Assembly (NCBI GenBank): GCA_015494595.1 | Contig: WGAX01000082.1 | Coordinates: forward strand, 1 to 6,321 | Direction: 5' to 3' | Source of the DNA: Nitratiruptor sp. | Lineage (GTDB): Bacteria; Campylobacterota; Campylobacteria; Campylobacterales; Nitratiruptoraceae | Length of the DNA: 6,321 nt | Shown: piece after piece, positions 1 to 5,538 of the stretch | Layout: the number at the start of each line of letters is the position of its first letter | Numbering within the stretch: position 1 is the stretch's first letter | Made by a program: the position numbers and the translations under genes | The notes under the pieces: generated by a model | The model's database searches: none | Told to the model about the DNA's origin: nothing | The model's input: the letters and a program-made list of their open reading frames with translations, nothing else

Positions 1-281
1 AAAAATTTACTGATAAAGTGTGCAAACAGTTTGGGTGGGTTTACAACCCTAACGAAGAGATTAATGAGGGTATTATTATGGGCTTAGCTAGACACAAACT
101 GATGTATGGTAAGCGATTTTGCCCCTGCTTTATGGTGATAGAAGAGGATGGCAAATTCAAAAGCGCAGATGATAGAATCTGCCCATGCAAACCGGCAATC
201 GAGCAAGAAGTACCCCAAGAGGGCAAGTGTCACTGCGGAATTTTTTGCACGCCGGAGTATGCTAAAGAGCATAGCCAGTAG
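1..281 (+). CDS. Ferredoxin:thioredoxin reductase catalytic subunit, 5' end cut by window edge
   Basis: This iron-sulfur protein passes electrons from ferredoxin to thioredoxin in the cytoplasm. Counting from the GTG at 18, the six family cysteines lie in CPC (35-37), CPC (55-57) and CHC (71-73), followed by GIFC. By homology with the plant/cyanobacterial enzyme, C35, C55, C57 and C71 should hold the [4Fe-4S] cluster, and C37 and C73 should form the redox-active disulfide. The GTG at 18 is probably not the true start. The frame is open to the left edge and encodes KFTDK before it, which matches the usual N-terminal helix of the family, so the start lies outside the window. No variable (alpha) subunit gene is visible, as expected for non-photosynthetic bacteria, where the catalytic chain acts alone or with other partners. 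It stops with TAG 61 nt before pckA. Identification is firm; the physiological thioredoxin partner is unknown. Confidence 0.93.
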   Translation, partial: KFTDKVCKQFGWVYNPNEEINEGIIMGLARHKLMYGKRFCPCFMVIEEDGKFKSADDRICPCKPAIEQEVPQEGKCHCGIFCTPEYAKEHSQ

Positions 282-311
282 TTGGAAATTTTAGTAAATA
301 ATTGTTACAAT
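282..311 (+). promoter_or_regulatory. Probable sigma70 promoter of pckA
   Basis: A -35-like TTGGAA (282-287) is followed after 18 nt by TACAAT (306-311), with TG at 303-304 making an extended -10 (TGtTACAAT). The expected transcript start is near 318, leaving a leader of about 25 nt. A ribosome site AGAAGG (332-337) sits 5 nt before the ATG. GTTACAA occurs twice, at 304-310 and 315-321, exactly 11 bp apart, so a second -10 (TACAAA, 317-322) or a regulator site is possible. Read-through from the upstream reductase gene cannot be excluded because no terminator hairpin is seen in the 61-nt gap. Confidence 0.55.
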
Positions 312-342
312 TGCGTTACAAATCAACACAAAGAAGGTCACG

Positions 343-1920
343 ATGCAAATCAATGACTTAGAAAAGCTTGGTATTAAAAATATCAAGAGGATCTATCACA
401 ATCCAGATTATGAAACACTTTTTGAGCATGAAATCCAGCAAAACGAGGGCGTGGAGACCCAATTAGGTGCAGTAGCGGTAGATACTGGCATCTTTACAGG
501 CAGAAGCCCTAAGGATAAATATTTTGTCAAACAGCCTCCTAGCGAAAAATATATCGCATGGGGAGAGATCAACCAACCAATATCCAAAGAGATTTTTGAT
601 GAGCTCTTTGATAATGTCAAAGAGTACTTAAGTAACAAAGACCTCTATATTATGGATGCATACGCCGGAGCAAGCGAGGAGAGCAAGAAGGCAATTCGAG
701 TTGTCACAGAAATCGCTTGGCAAGCCCATTTTGTTAAAAATATGTTTATCCGCCCCACCCAAGAGGAGCTAGCAAACTTCCATCCAGACTTTACCCTCTA
801 TGTGGCTGCAAACCTCAAAAATGATCGTTACAAAGAGCATGGCCTCAACTCCGATGTCTTCATCATATTCAATATTGAAGAAAATGTAGCAATTATCGGC
901 GGTACATGGTATGGAGGAGAGATCAAAAAGGGAATCTTTTCTATGATGAACTACTGGCTACCTCTTGAGGGTAAGCTCAGTATGCACTGCTCAGCCAATA
1001 TTGGCGAAAAGGATGATGTAGCGCTCTTTTTTGGTCTTAGTGGTACAGGCAAAACTACGCTAAGTGCCGATCCGAACAGACGCCTTATTGGCGATGATGA
1101 GCACGGATGGGATGACAAAGGGGTTTTCAATTTCGAGGGTGGCTGCTATGCTAAAGTGATTGGGCTTGACAGAGAGAAAGAGCCAGATATTTACAACGCC
1201 ATCAAACGCAATGCACTCCTTGAAAATGTAGTAATTAAAGAGGGTGGAGAGGTAGATTTCGAAGATGCCAGCAAAACAGAAAATACACGAGTGAGCTACC
1301 CCATTTATCATATCTGCAAGCACAAAGAGGATCTGCAAGGCCCACATCCACAAAATATCATCTTTTTAAGCGCCGATGCTTTTGGGGTATTGCCGCCTGT
1401 AAGCAAACTCACCAAAGAGCAGGCGATGTACTACTTCCTCAGTGGCTACACCGCTAAAGTTGCAGGGACTGAGCGAGGCATCACAGAGCCTGTGGCTACA
1501 TTTAGCGCCTGCTTTGGTGAAGCCTTCTTGCCACTACATCCAACTGTTTACGCCAAGCTATTGGGGGAAAAGATCGATAAACACAATGTCAATGTCTATC
1601 TCGTCAATACCGGCTGGACAGGAGGTCCATATGGCGTGGGTAAAAGAATGAGCCTACCGGCTACTCGCGCTTGTATTAATGCAATTCTTGATGGCAGCAT
1701 CAATGAAGCTAAATTTGAAACATTGCCAATTTTCAATCTCTCTATTCCAAAAGCTATCAAAGGTGTCGATAGTGTAATCCTCAACCCTCGCAATACATGG
1801 GAGGACAAAGAGGCATACGACAGACAGCTTGAGCACTTAGCCAAACTGTTCATCCAAAACTTCAAACGGTATGAGGGCTACGGCAACTTCGACTACTCCA
1901 AAGCTGGTCCGCAACTTTAA
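343..1920 (+). CDS. pckA: Phosphoenolpyruvate carboxykinase (ATP)
   Basis: It interconverts oxaloacetate + ATP and PEP + CO2 + ADP (EC 4.1.1.49) in the cytoplasm, the entry to gluconeogenesis. The 525 residues are a normal full length for the ATP-type enzyme. The N-terminal substrate motif TGRSPKDK is at 52-59. The active-site stretch GEIKKG includes K196 (E. coli K213), and MHCSAN includes H215 (E. coli H232). The kinase-1a/P-loop GLSGTGKTT is at 231-239, the metal-binding kinase-2 motif IGDDEHGW is at 249-256, and the substrate arginine of NTRVSYP is R316 (E. coli R333). The constant offset of 17 from E. coli across these sites argues against internal deletion or frameshift. The ATG at 343 has AGAAGG 5 nt upstream. 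In an autotroph fixing CO2 by the reductive TCA cycle it would make PEP from oxaloacetate; that role is inferred. No damage is seen. Confidence 0.98.
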   Translation: MQINDLEKLGIKNIKRIYHNPDYETLFEHEIQQNEGVETQLGAVAVDTGIFTGRSPKDKYFVKQPPSEKYIAWGEINQPISKEIFDELFDNVKEYLSNKDLYIMDAYAGASEESKKAIRVVTEIAWQAHFVKNMFIRPTQEELANFHPDFTLYVAANLKNDRYKEHGLNSDVFIIFNIEENVAIIGGTWYGGEIKKGIFSMMNYWLPLEGKLSMHCSANIGEKDDVALFFGLSGTGKTTLSADPNRRLIGDDEHGWDDKGVFNFEGGCYAKVIGLDREKEPDIYNAIKRNALLENVVIKEGGEVDFEDASKTENTRVSYPIYHICKHKEDLQGPHPQNIIFLSADAFGVLPPVSKLTKEQAMYYFLSGYTAKVAGTERGITEPVATFSACFGEAFLPLHPTVYAKLLGEKIDKHNVNVYLVNTGWTGGPYGVGKRMSLPATRACINAILDGSINEAKFETLPIFNLSIPKAIKGVDSVILNPRNTWEDKEAYDRQLEHLAKLFIQNFKRYEGYGNFDYSKAGPQL

Positions 1921-1927
1921 GTTGCGG
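1909..1927 (+). terminator. Hairpin enclosing the pckA stop codon, possible terminator
   Basis: A perfect 8-bp inverted repeat, CCGCAACT / AGTTGCGG, has a 3-nt spacer TTA. The stop codon TAA occupies the spacer and the first base of the right arm. The following bases (CCAAATCTTCC) contain no T run, so it is not a classical intrinsic terminator. It may act with Rho or as a 3' stability element. The nearest downstream gene has its own promoter, which fits transcript separation here. Confidence 0.5.
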
Positions 1928-1972
1928 CCAAATCTTCCATATTACATCCTCCTAGCAGAAAATAGTTAATAT

Positions 1973-2024
1973 CACAAAAAAGCCACAAAAAAGACATTAA
2001 AAAAACACTACTTTGCGTTATAAT
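1973..2024 (+). promoter_or_regulatory. Promoter of the lipoprotein gene with phased A-tracts
   Basis: A consensus -10 box TATAAT lies at 2019-2024. No good -35 hexamer is found at the right spacing. Instead, three A-tracts (1976-1981, 1987-1992, 1999-2005) are spaced about one helical turn apart, and the first two sit in an exact repeat of CACAAAAAAG (1973-1982 and 1984-1993). Campylobacterota sigma70 promoters are known for a conserved -10 with periodic AT-rich upstream DNA replacing the -35, and this region fits that pattern. Transcription should start near 2031, giving a leader of about 32 nt that includes the strong ribosome site GAGGAGG (2051-2057), 5 nt before the ATG. Confidence 0.7.
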
Positions 2025-2062
2025 CATTATGCATTTGATTTACTTATAATGAGGAGGCTATT

Positions 2063-3241
2063 ATGAAACGAAAAATGGTATTAATAACCACCACAATTTT
2101 TGCGGTACTATTTTTTACAGGGTGTGCCAATAAGGCATCAGTAGCAAATGCAGAGTGTGCAACTATTAAAGATTGTGCAGAGCTTGCCAAAAAGCGCAAA
2201 GAGGAGCTTGCTCAAACAGAGCAACAACTCACTCAAACACAGCAGCAACTTATGCAAATGGAGGAGCAGCTTCAACAAACCAGCAAAGAGATAGAAAAGT
2301 GTAAAAAGATGCAAAATGCAAAAGCACTCAAACTCCCTCCAACTGGTTTAACTCTTCTTCCACCAGATGCAAAACCCGGTATGTGTTATGCAAGAGTAGT
2401 AATTCCACCAAAATACAAAATGGAAAGAGTACGCGTAGTTGTCGATAAAGGAGGAGAAAAAGTTATTACAATTCCTCCAAAATATCAATGGGTAACAGAA
2501 AAGGTGCTTGTGCGAGAAGCTAGTGAGAAAATTGTTCCCACTCCACCGGTATATAAAACGGTTACTGAAAAGGTAGTAGTAAGACCAGCAAGCGAAAAAA
2601 TAGTTGTCGTTCGTCCTGCTAAATATCAATGGGTCAGTAAAAGGGTACTCGTAGAGCCAGAGCATACAGTATGGAAAAGGGGTAAAGCTTTATATGAAGG
2701 CAATAACAATAGCATATTAAGCAAACGATTTAATCCATCAACTGGTGAAATTATGTGTTTGGTGAAAGTTCCTGCTAAATATAAAATCATTCGCCAAAAA
2801 ATTATGGTCGAGCCACCTGTAACAAGAAAAATAAAAATTCCAGCAGTCTATAAAACAGTGAGAAAACGGGTACTTGTCAAACCAGCAGGAACAAAAGTTA
2901 TAAAAATTCCTCCAGTATACAAAACTGTAAGAGTAAAAAAACTTGTTGAGCCAGCAAAAGTGATCAAAAAAGAGATTCCTCCAAGATACGCATATGTTAC
3001 AAGACGAGTCAAAGTACATGACATCGAATATAAATGGGAGCCTGTTGTATGCCAAACAAATATTACTCCAGGACTTATCAAAAACCTACAAATCAAACTT
3101 AAAAAACTTGGATACTATAAAGGTCCAATTGATGGTATCTATGGACCTCTTACACAAAGAGCACTTAACGCATACCAAAAAGAGCATGGTCTAGCCCAAG
3201 GTGCATTGACACTCCAAAGCTGCAAAGCGCTTGGCATTTAA
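2063..3241 (+). CDS. Repeat-rich lipoprotein with C-terminal peptidoglycan-binding domain
   Basis: This is a predicted lipoprotein of 392 residues. Residues 1-20 form a lipoprotein signal peptide with lipobox FTGC; C21 would be lipidated, and the +2 residue is Ala, favouring outer-membrane sorting. Residues about 39-85 are Gln/Glu/Lys-rich and likely a coiled coil. Residues 107-325 hold eight repeats of about 23 residues with core P-x-x/V-Y-K-x-V-x-x-x-V-L-V-x-P-A. The anchoring tyrosines are at 118, 141, 164, 188 and 240, 263, 286, 309. Residues about 335-392 look like a PG_binding_1 domain (LQIKLKKLGYYKGPIDGIYG, then TQRALNAYQ). By inference the protein ties the outer membrane to the cell wall or is a wall-bound structural protein; no enzymatic motif is seen. 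Its tail faces the M23 endopeptidase gene. The ATG at 2063 is fixed by GAGGAGG and the signal peptide. Proteins with this repeat style occur in Campylobacterota and some other proteobacteria, but I know of no assigned function. Confidence 0.88.
   Translation: MKRKMVLITTTIFAVLFFTGCANKASVANAECATIKDCAELAKKRKEELAQTEQQLTQTQQQLMQMEEQLQQTSKEIEKCKKMQNAKALKLPPTGLTLLPPDAKPGMCYARVVIPPKYKMERVRVVVDKGGEKVITIPPKYQWVTEKVLVREASEKIVPTPPVYKTVTEKVVVRPASEKIVVVRPAKYQWVSKRVLVEPEHTVWKRGKALYEGNNNSILSKRFNPSTGEIMCLVKVPAKYKIIRQKIMVEPPVTRKIKIPAVYKTVRKRVLVKPAGTKVIKIPPVYKTVRVKKLVEPAKVIKKEIPPRYAYVTRRVKVHDIEYKWEPVVCQTNITPGLIKNLQIKLKKLGYYKGPIDGIYGPLTQRALNAYQKEHGLAQGALTLQSCKALGI
2381..3037 (+). repeat. Two tandem blocks of four 23-residue coding repeats
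   Basis: Block A (2381-2674, residues 107-204) and block B (2753-3037, residues 231-325) each start with a Met-Cys pair followed by a V..P.KYK strand. Each runs through four repeats anchored on Tyr and ends on a Trp placed 16 residues after the fourth Tyr. Tyr-to-Tyr steps are 23, 23, 24 in A and 23, 23, 23 in B; corresponding positions in A and B differ by 121-122 residues. The DNA copies are well diverged, so this is an old duplication rather than a recent slippage array. Confidence 0.8.
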
Positions 3242-3245
3242 TCAC

Positions 3246-3264
3246 TGGTGGCCTTAGGCCACCA
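3246..3264. terminator. Perfect palindrome between convergent genes, probable bidirectional terminator
   Basis: TGGTGGCCT and AGGCCACCA form a 9-bp perfect inverted repeat around a single central T; as RNA it would fold as a GC-rich stem of about 7 bp with a small loop. It fills most of the 31-nt gap between the stop codons of the lipoprotein gene (+) and the M23 peptidase gene (-), the expected place for a shared terminator. No T run follows on either strand, as for the pckA hairpin, so termination efficiency is uncertain. Confidence 0.7.
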
Positions 3265-3272
3265 CAATATAA

Positions 3273-4043
3273 TCAATCTTTAAGTGAAGCATTCATAAGA
3301 TAGATAAATTGCATTGGATCAACGCTAATACCTTTGATTTTAATAGTTAGATGCAGATGAGGGCCTGTAATACGCCCACTTTTACCGCTAAGAGCTATGA
3401 TTTGCCCTCTTTTAACCCTCTCTCCTGGTTTCACTTTGAAGCGGCTAAGATGGTAATAACAGCTATAAATTCCTCTACCATGATTAATAATGACAGAGCC
3501 TCCTGCGTAGTAGCGCTTTTTTGCAAGCACCACCACGCCATCGTTGATCGCTTTGACAGGTGTACCAACACGAGCACGAAAGTCTGTACCGCTGTGATAA
3601 CTTTTGAGTCTGTTGTTAAAAACTCTAGCCACACCAAAAGGATCGGTAATTTTGCTTTGAAGAGGTAAAATGAAAGGCTTGGTAATATAAGATTGCTGGC
3701 TCGTTGTGCTATAGATTTTCTTAGCCTCTTGATACTCTTTAGCAATGCGTTTTAGCAAAGATTTTGGAGGGTGAACTTTGCTAGAGGCTACTTCTAATTG
3801 CTCTTTTGGATACTTTTTTTGTTTAATTGTCAAACTTATCGTTTTACCATCTATTTTGAGCTTTTTAGTAGCAGGTTTCATAGTATAAGGTATTGGGATA
3901 ATAAGCCAACTCTTTAGGGTTGTATGGCTCAGATTAACCTCATAACTCTTTTTAAAAGGTATGAGTAAAGTTTGTCCATTATAGATAGAGATAGCAGCCC
4001 CAAAGAGGTATGAAGCTACAAAAAGCAAAAATATTTTTTTCAT
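3273..4043 (-). CDS. Periplasmic M23-family zinc metallopeptidase (peptidoglycan endopeptidase)
   Basis: It is predicted to cut peptide cross-links in peptidoglycan in the periplasm. Residues 1 to about 17 (MKKIFLLFVASYLFGAA) are a signal peptide. Residues about 20-112 resemble the N-terminal domain found in many campylobacterial M23 enzymes, including the KYPKEQLEV...VHPP...LKRI pattern. The catalytic domain spans about 124-250. Zinc ligands are H150 and D154 (HSGTD) and H231 of HLH; H198 (YYHLS) and H229 are the remaining catalytic histidines. All are present, so the enzyme should be active. The 256-residue length is ordinary for a short secreted M23 protein; it is smaller than the shape-determining Csd3/Pgp3 type, so I give no symbol. 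The ATG at 4043 overlaps the stop of the upstream transporter by four bases (ATGA). No strong ribosome site stands alone there, so translational coupling is likely. Confidence 0.93.
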   Translation of the reverse strand: MKKIFLLFVASYLFGAAISIYNGQTLLIPFKKSYEVNLSHTTLKSWLIIPIPYTMKPATKKLKIDGKTISLTIKQKKYPKEQLEVASSKVHPPKSLLKRIAKEYQEAKKIYSTTSQQSYITKPFILPLQSKITDPFGVARVFNNRLKSYHSGTDFRARVGTPVKAINDGVVVLAKKRYYAGGSVIINHGRGIYSCYYHLSRFKVKPGERVKRGQIIALSGKSGRITGPHLHLTIKIKGISVDPMQFIYLMNASLKD

Positions 4044-5392
4044 AGGCTTATAATGCCCATCAAATTAAGCATCATAAAAATAAGAGCAAGAGGAGCAATA
4101 TAGCGAATAGAAAAGAGCCAAATATCGTAAAGTTTTGCTTTGAGCTCATTAGGGGTATGAAGATGAGCCCGCACTTCACTTTTTGGCAGCACATAGCCCA
4201 CAAACACAGCAATGAGAAATCCTCCAAGAGGCAAGAGAATAGAGTCTGTAGTATATTCGAGAATATCAAAGAGTGGTTTACCTCCAAGTGAGAAGATGGC
4301 CCCCCAAGCTTTGGAATAGGAAAGAATTGCTCCAATACCAATCAACCAGTAGATCAAACTTATTACAATTACTGCTTTTGTGCGGCTCATACCAAAACGA
4401 TCGATAAGATACTGCACAACAGGCTCTACCAAGCTAATAGCAGAAGTGATGCCAGCAAATGCAAGAGCTAAGAAGAAAAGCAGAGCAAAAAATATACCCA
4501 ATGAGCCAAAGTTATGTAAAATGGTAGGTAAGGAGATAAAGACAAGTCCTGGACCTTGTGAAGGTTGGGCATGAAACTGAAATAAAAAGCTAAAAATGAC
4601 AAGTCCAGCCACTAAAGCGATCAAAGTATCCATAAATGTTACAATAAAAGCAGTTTTTGTAATAGAGGTATCTTTTGGTAAAGAGGCAGCATAGGTCATA
4701 ATGGCCCCCATACCTAAAGAGAGGGTAAAAAATGAGTGCCCAACTGCTCTGATGAAGGCTTCGGAATTGAGCTTTTCCCATTTTGGCTCAAACATAAAAG
4801 CTAAAGCTTCCTTAAATCCATCCAGGCTCATAGCATAAGCTAGCAGACCAAAAAGAATAACCATCAAGGCTGGCATGAGAATAAGGTTAATCTTTTCAAT
4901 CCCACCTTTAATCCCTTTATAGACAATAAAACCCACAATAATCACACTAAGAGTGTGAAAAAAGATCTGCAAAAGCACCTCATTGCCCACAAGGTTATTA
5001 AAAATTGACTTTGCTGTTTGGGTATTATCTGGAAGCCCAGTAAAAACTGATACAAGATAGTAAAAAATCCATCCAATCACAACAGAGTAAAAAGTCATAA
5101 TAATTACGCCATTAAAGCCCATAAAACCGGCATATTTCCACCATTTCTGCTTTGGCGGGGCAAGTTTTTCAAAACTGCTAACTGTATCGCTTCTCCCAAG
5201 AGCGCCTATAAGCATCTCTGCAATCATTACAGAAAATCCGATAAATGCGATGGTAACAAGATAGACCAATACAAAAGCTCCACCTCCATATACTCCTGTC
5301 ATATAGGGAAATTTCCAGATATTACCAAGCCCCACAGCACTACCCGCTGCAGCCATAATAAAGCCGATACGGCTAAATCTTTGAATTTTCAC
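4040..5392 (-). CDS. Sodium-dependent transporter of the NSS/SNF (neurotransmitter:sodium symporter) family
   Basis: It is an inner-membrane importer driven by Na+, with the LeuT fold, most likely for an amino acid or related solute. The 450 residues contain about 11 hydrophobic segments, like the 11-helix bacterial branch (Tyt1 type). TM1 carries GSAVGLGNIWKFPY (17-30), with N24 matching LeuT N27. TM3 has Y102, matching the substrate-gating Y108. The broken TM6 carries FFTLSLGMGAIMTYA (221-235). TM8 carries AGITSA with T316/S317, matching Na2 ligands T354/S355. Two differences from LeuT are S18 in place of N21 and K27 in place of gating R30. The start is GTG at 5392: the overlapping ATG at 5394 is out of frame and hits a stop at once, and AAGGTGG lies 4 nt upstream of the GTG. 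It is the first gene of an operon with the M23 peptidase. Substrate cannot be read from sequence alone. Confidence 0.94.
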   Translation of the reverse strand: MKIQRFSRIGFIMAAAGSAVGLGNIWKFPYMTGVYGGGAFVLVYLVTIAFIGFSVMIAEMLIGALGRSDTVSSFEKLAPPKQKWWKYAGFMGFNGVIIMTFYSVVIGWIFYYLVSVFTGLPDNTQTAKSIFNNLVGNEVLLQIFFHTLSVIIVGFIVYKGIKGGIEKINLILMPALMVILFGLLAYAMSLDGFKEALAFMFEPKWEKLNSEAFIRAVGHSFFTLSLGMGAIMTYAASLPKDTSITKTAFIVTFMDTLIALVAGLVIFSFLFQFHAQPSQGPGLVFISLPTILHNFGSLGIFFALLFFLALAFAGITSAISLVEPVVQYLIDRFGMSRTKAVIVISLIYWLIGIGAILSYSKAWGAIFSLGGKPLFDILEYTTDSILLPLGGFLIAVFVGYVLPKSEVRAHLHTPNELKAKLYDIWLFSIRYIAPLALIFMMLNLMGIISL

Positions 5393-5396
5393 ATTT

Positions 5397-5403
5397 CCAC
5401 CTT
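5397..5403 (-). promoter_or_regulatory. Ribosome binding site deciding the transporter GTG start
   Basis: Read on the - strand, AAGGTGG lies 4 nt before GTG (5392-5390) and differs from the anti-SD complement AAGGAGG at one base. It supports the GTG start. The only in-frame codons further upstream contain no start before a TAG at 5413-5411. Confidence 0.75.
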
Positions 5404-5415
5404 TTTTTTGCTAAT

Positions 5416-5424
5416 ATTATAGCA
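5416..5424 (-). promoter_or_regulatory. Extended -10 promoter of the transporter-peptidase operon
   Basis: Read on the - strand, TGCTATAAT is a perfect extended -10 (TG-n-TATAAT). No convincing -35 is seen 17 bp upstream. The transcript would start near 5409, only a few bases before the ribosome site, giving a very short leader of about 16 nt. An inverted repeat (5441-5476) lies just upstream and could bind a regulator. Confidence 0.65.
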
Positions 5425-5440
5425 ATTCCTAAAAACCGAT

Positions 5441-5476
5441 TCCCAAAATAGCTATAAAAAAAGCCTAAATTTGGGA
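5441..5476. repeat. Imperfect inverted repeat between transporter promoter and insertion sequence
   Basis: Outer arms TCCCAAA (5441-5447) and TTTGGGA (5470-5476) are exact. An inner arm, TAGCT against AGCCTA, pairs with one bulged base, giving about 12 pairs around an A-rich loop. It could be an operator for the divergent genes, a leftover terminator, or part of the insertion sequence end. Sequence alone does not decide between these. Confidence 0.45.
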
Positions 5477-5524
5477 GGGTTTATACATTTTCTGCAAAAG
5501 TTCAAAAACATCTGGCACTCTTTG

Positions 5525-5531
5525 AAAGGGG
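5525..5531 (+). promoter_or_regulatory. Ribosome binding site deciding the transposase GTG start
   Basis: AAAGGGG ends 7 nt before GTG at 5539, a good Shine-Dalgarno match at good spacing. By contrast, the first in-frame ATG (5611) is preceded by ACAATTCGCTT with no ribosome site. The right arm of a short inverted repeat, TTCAAA (5501-5506) / TTTGAA (5521-5526), touches this site. Confidence 0.65.
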
Positions 5532-5538
5532 ATAAAGA

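Noticed and set aside
18..20. GTG at 18 as the start of the ferredoxin:thioredoxin reductase gene
   Set aside because: The frame is open to the window edge and the residues before the GTG fit the family N-terminus, so the gene is treated as 5'-partial.
1060..1353. Antisense 97-residue open frame within pckA
   Set aside because: It is opposite the conserved nucleotide-binding region of pckA, whose motifs are intact, and has no support of its own.
1973..2005. Short A-rich direct repeats considered as a CRISPR-like or tandem repeat array
   Set aside because: There are only two 10-nt copies at 11-bp spacing with no spacers; they are better explained as promoter A-tracts.
2348..3055. Two antisense open frames of 105 residues each (2348-2665 and 2738-3055) with similar aromatic-rich repeats
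   Set aside because: They are the reverse reading of the lipoprotein's repeated Pro-Tyr-Val codons, which explains both their equal length and likeness. Neither has a ribosome site or a family resemblance.
3351..3668. + strand 105-residue open frame opposite the M23 peptidase gene
   Set aside because: The - strand frame holds a signal peptide and all catalytic motifs; the + frame has none and is a shadow.
5392..5394. ATG at 5394 (- strand) as the transporter start
   Set aside because: It is out of frame with the transporter and runs directly into TGA; the GTG two bases later is in frame with a good ribosome site.
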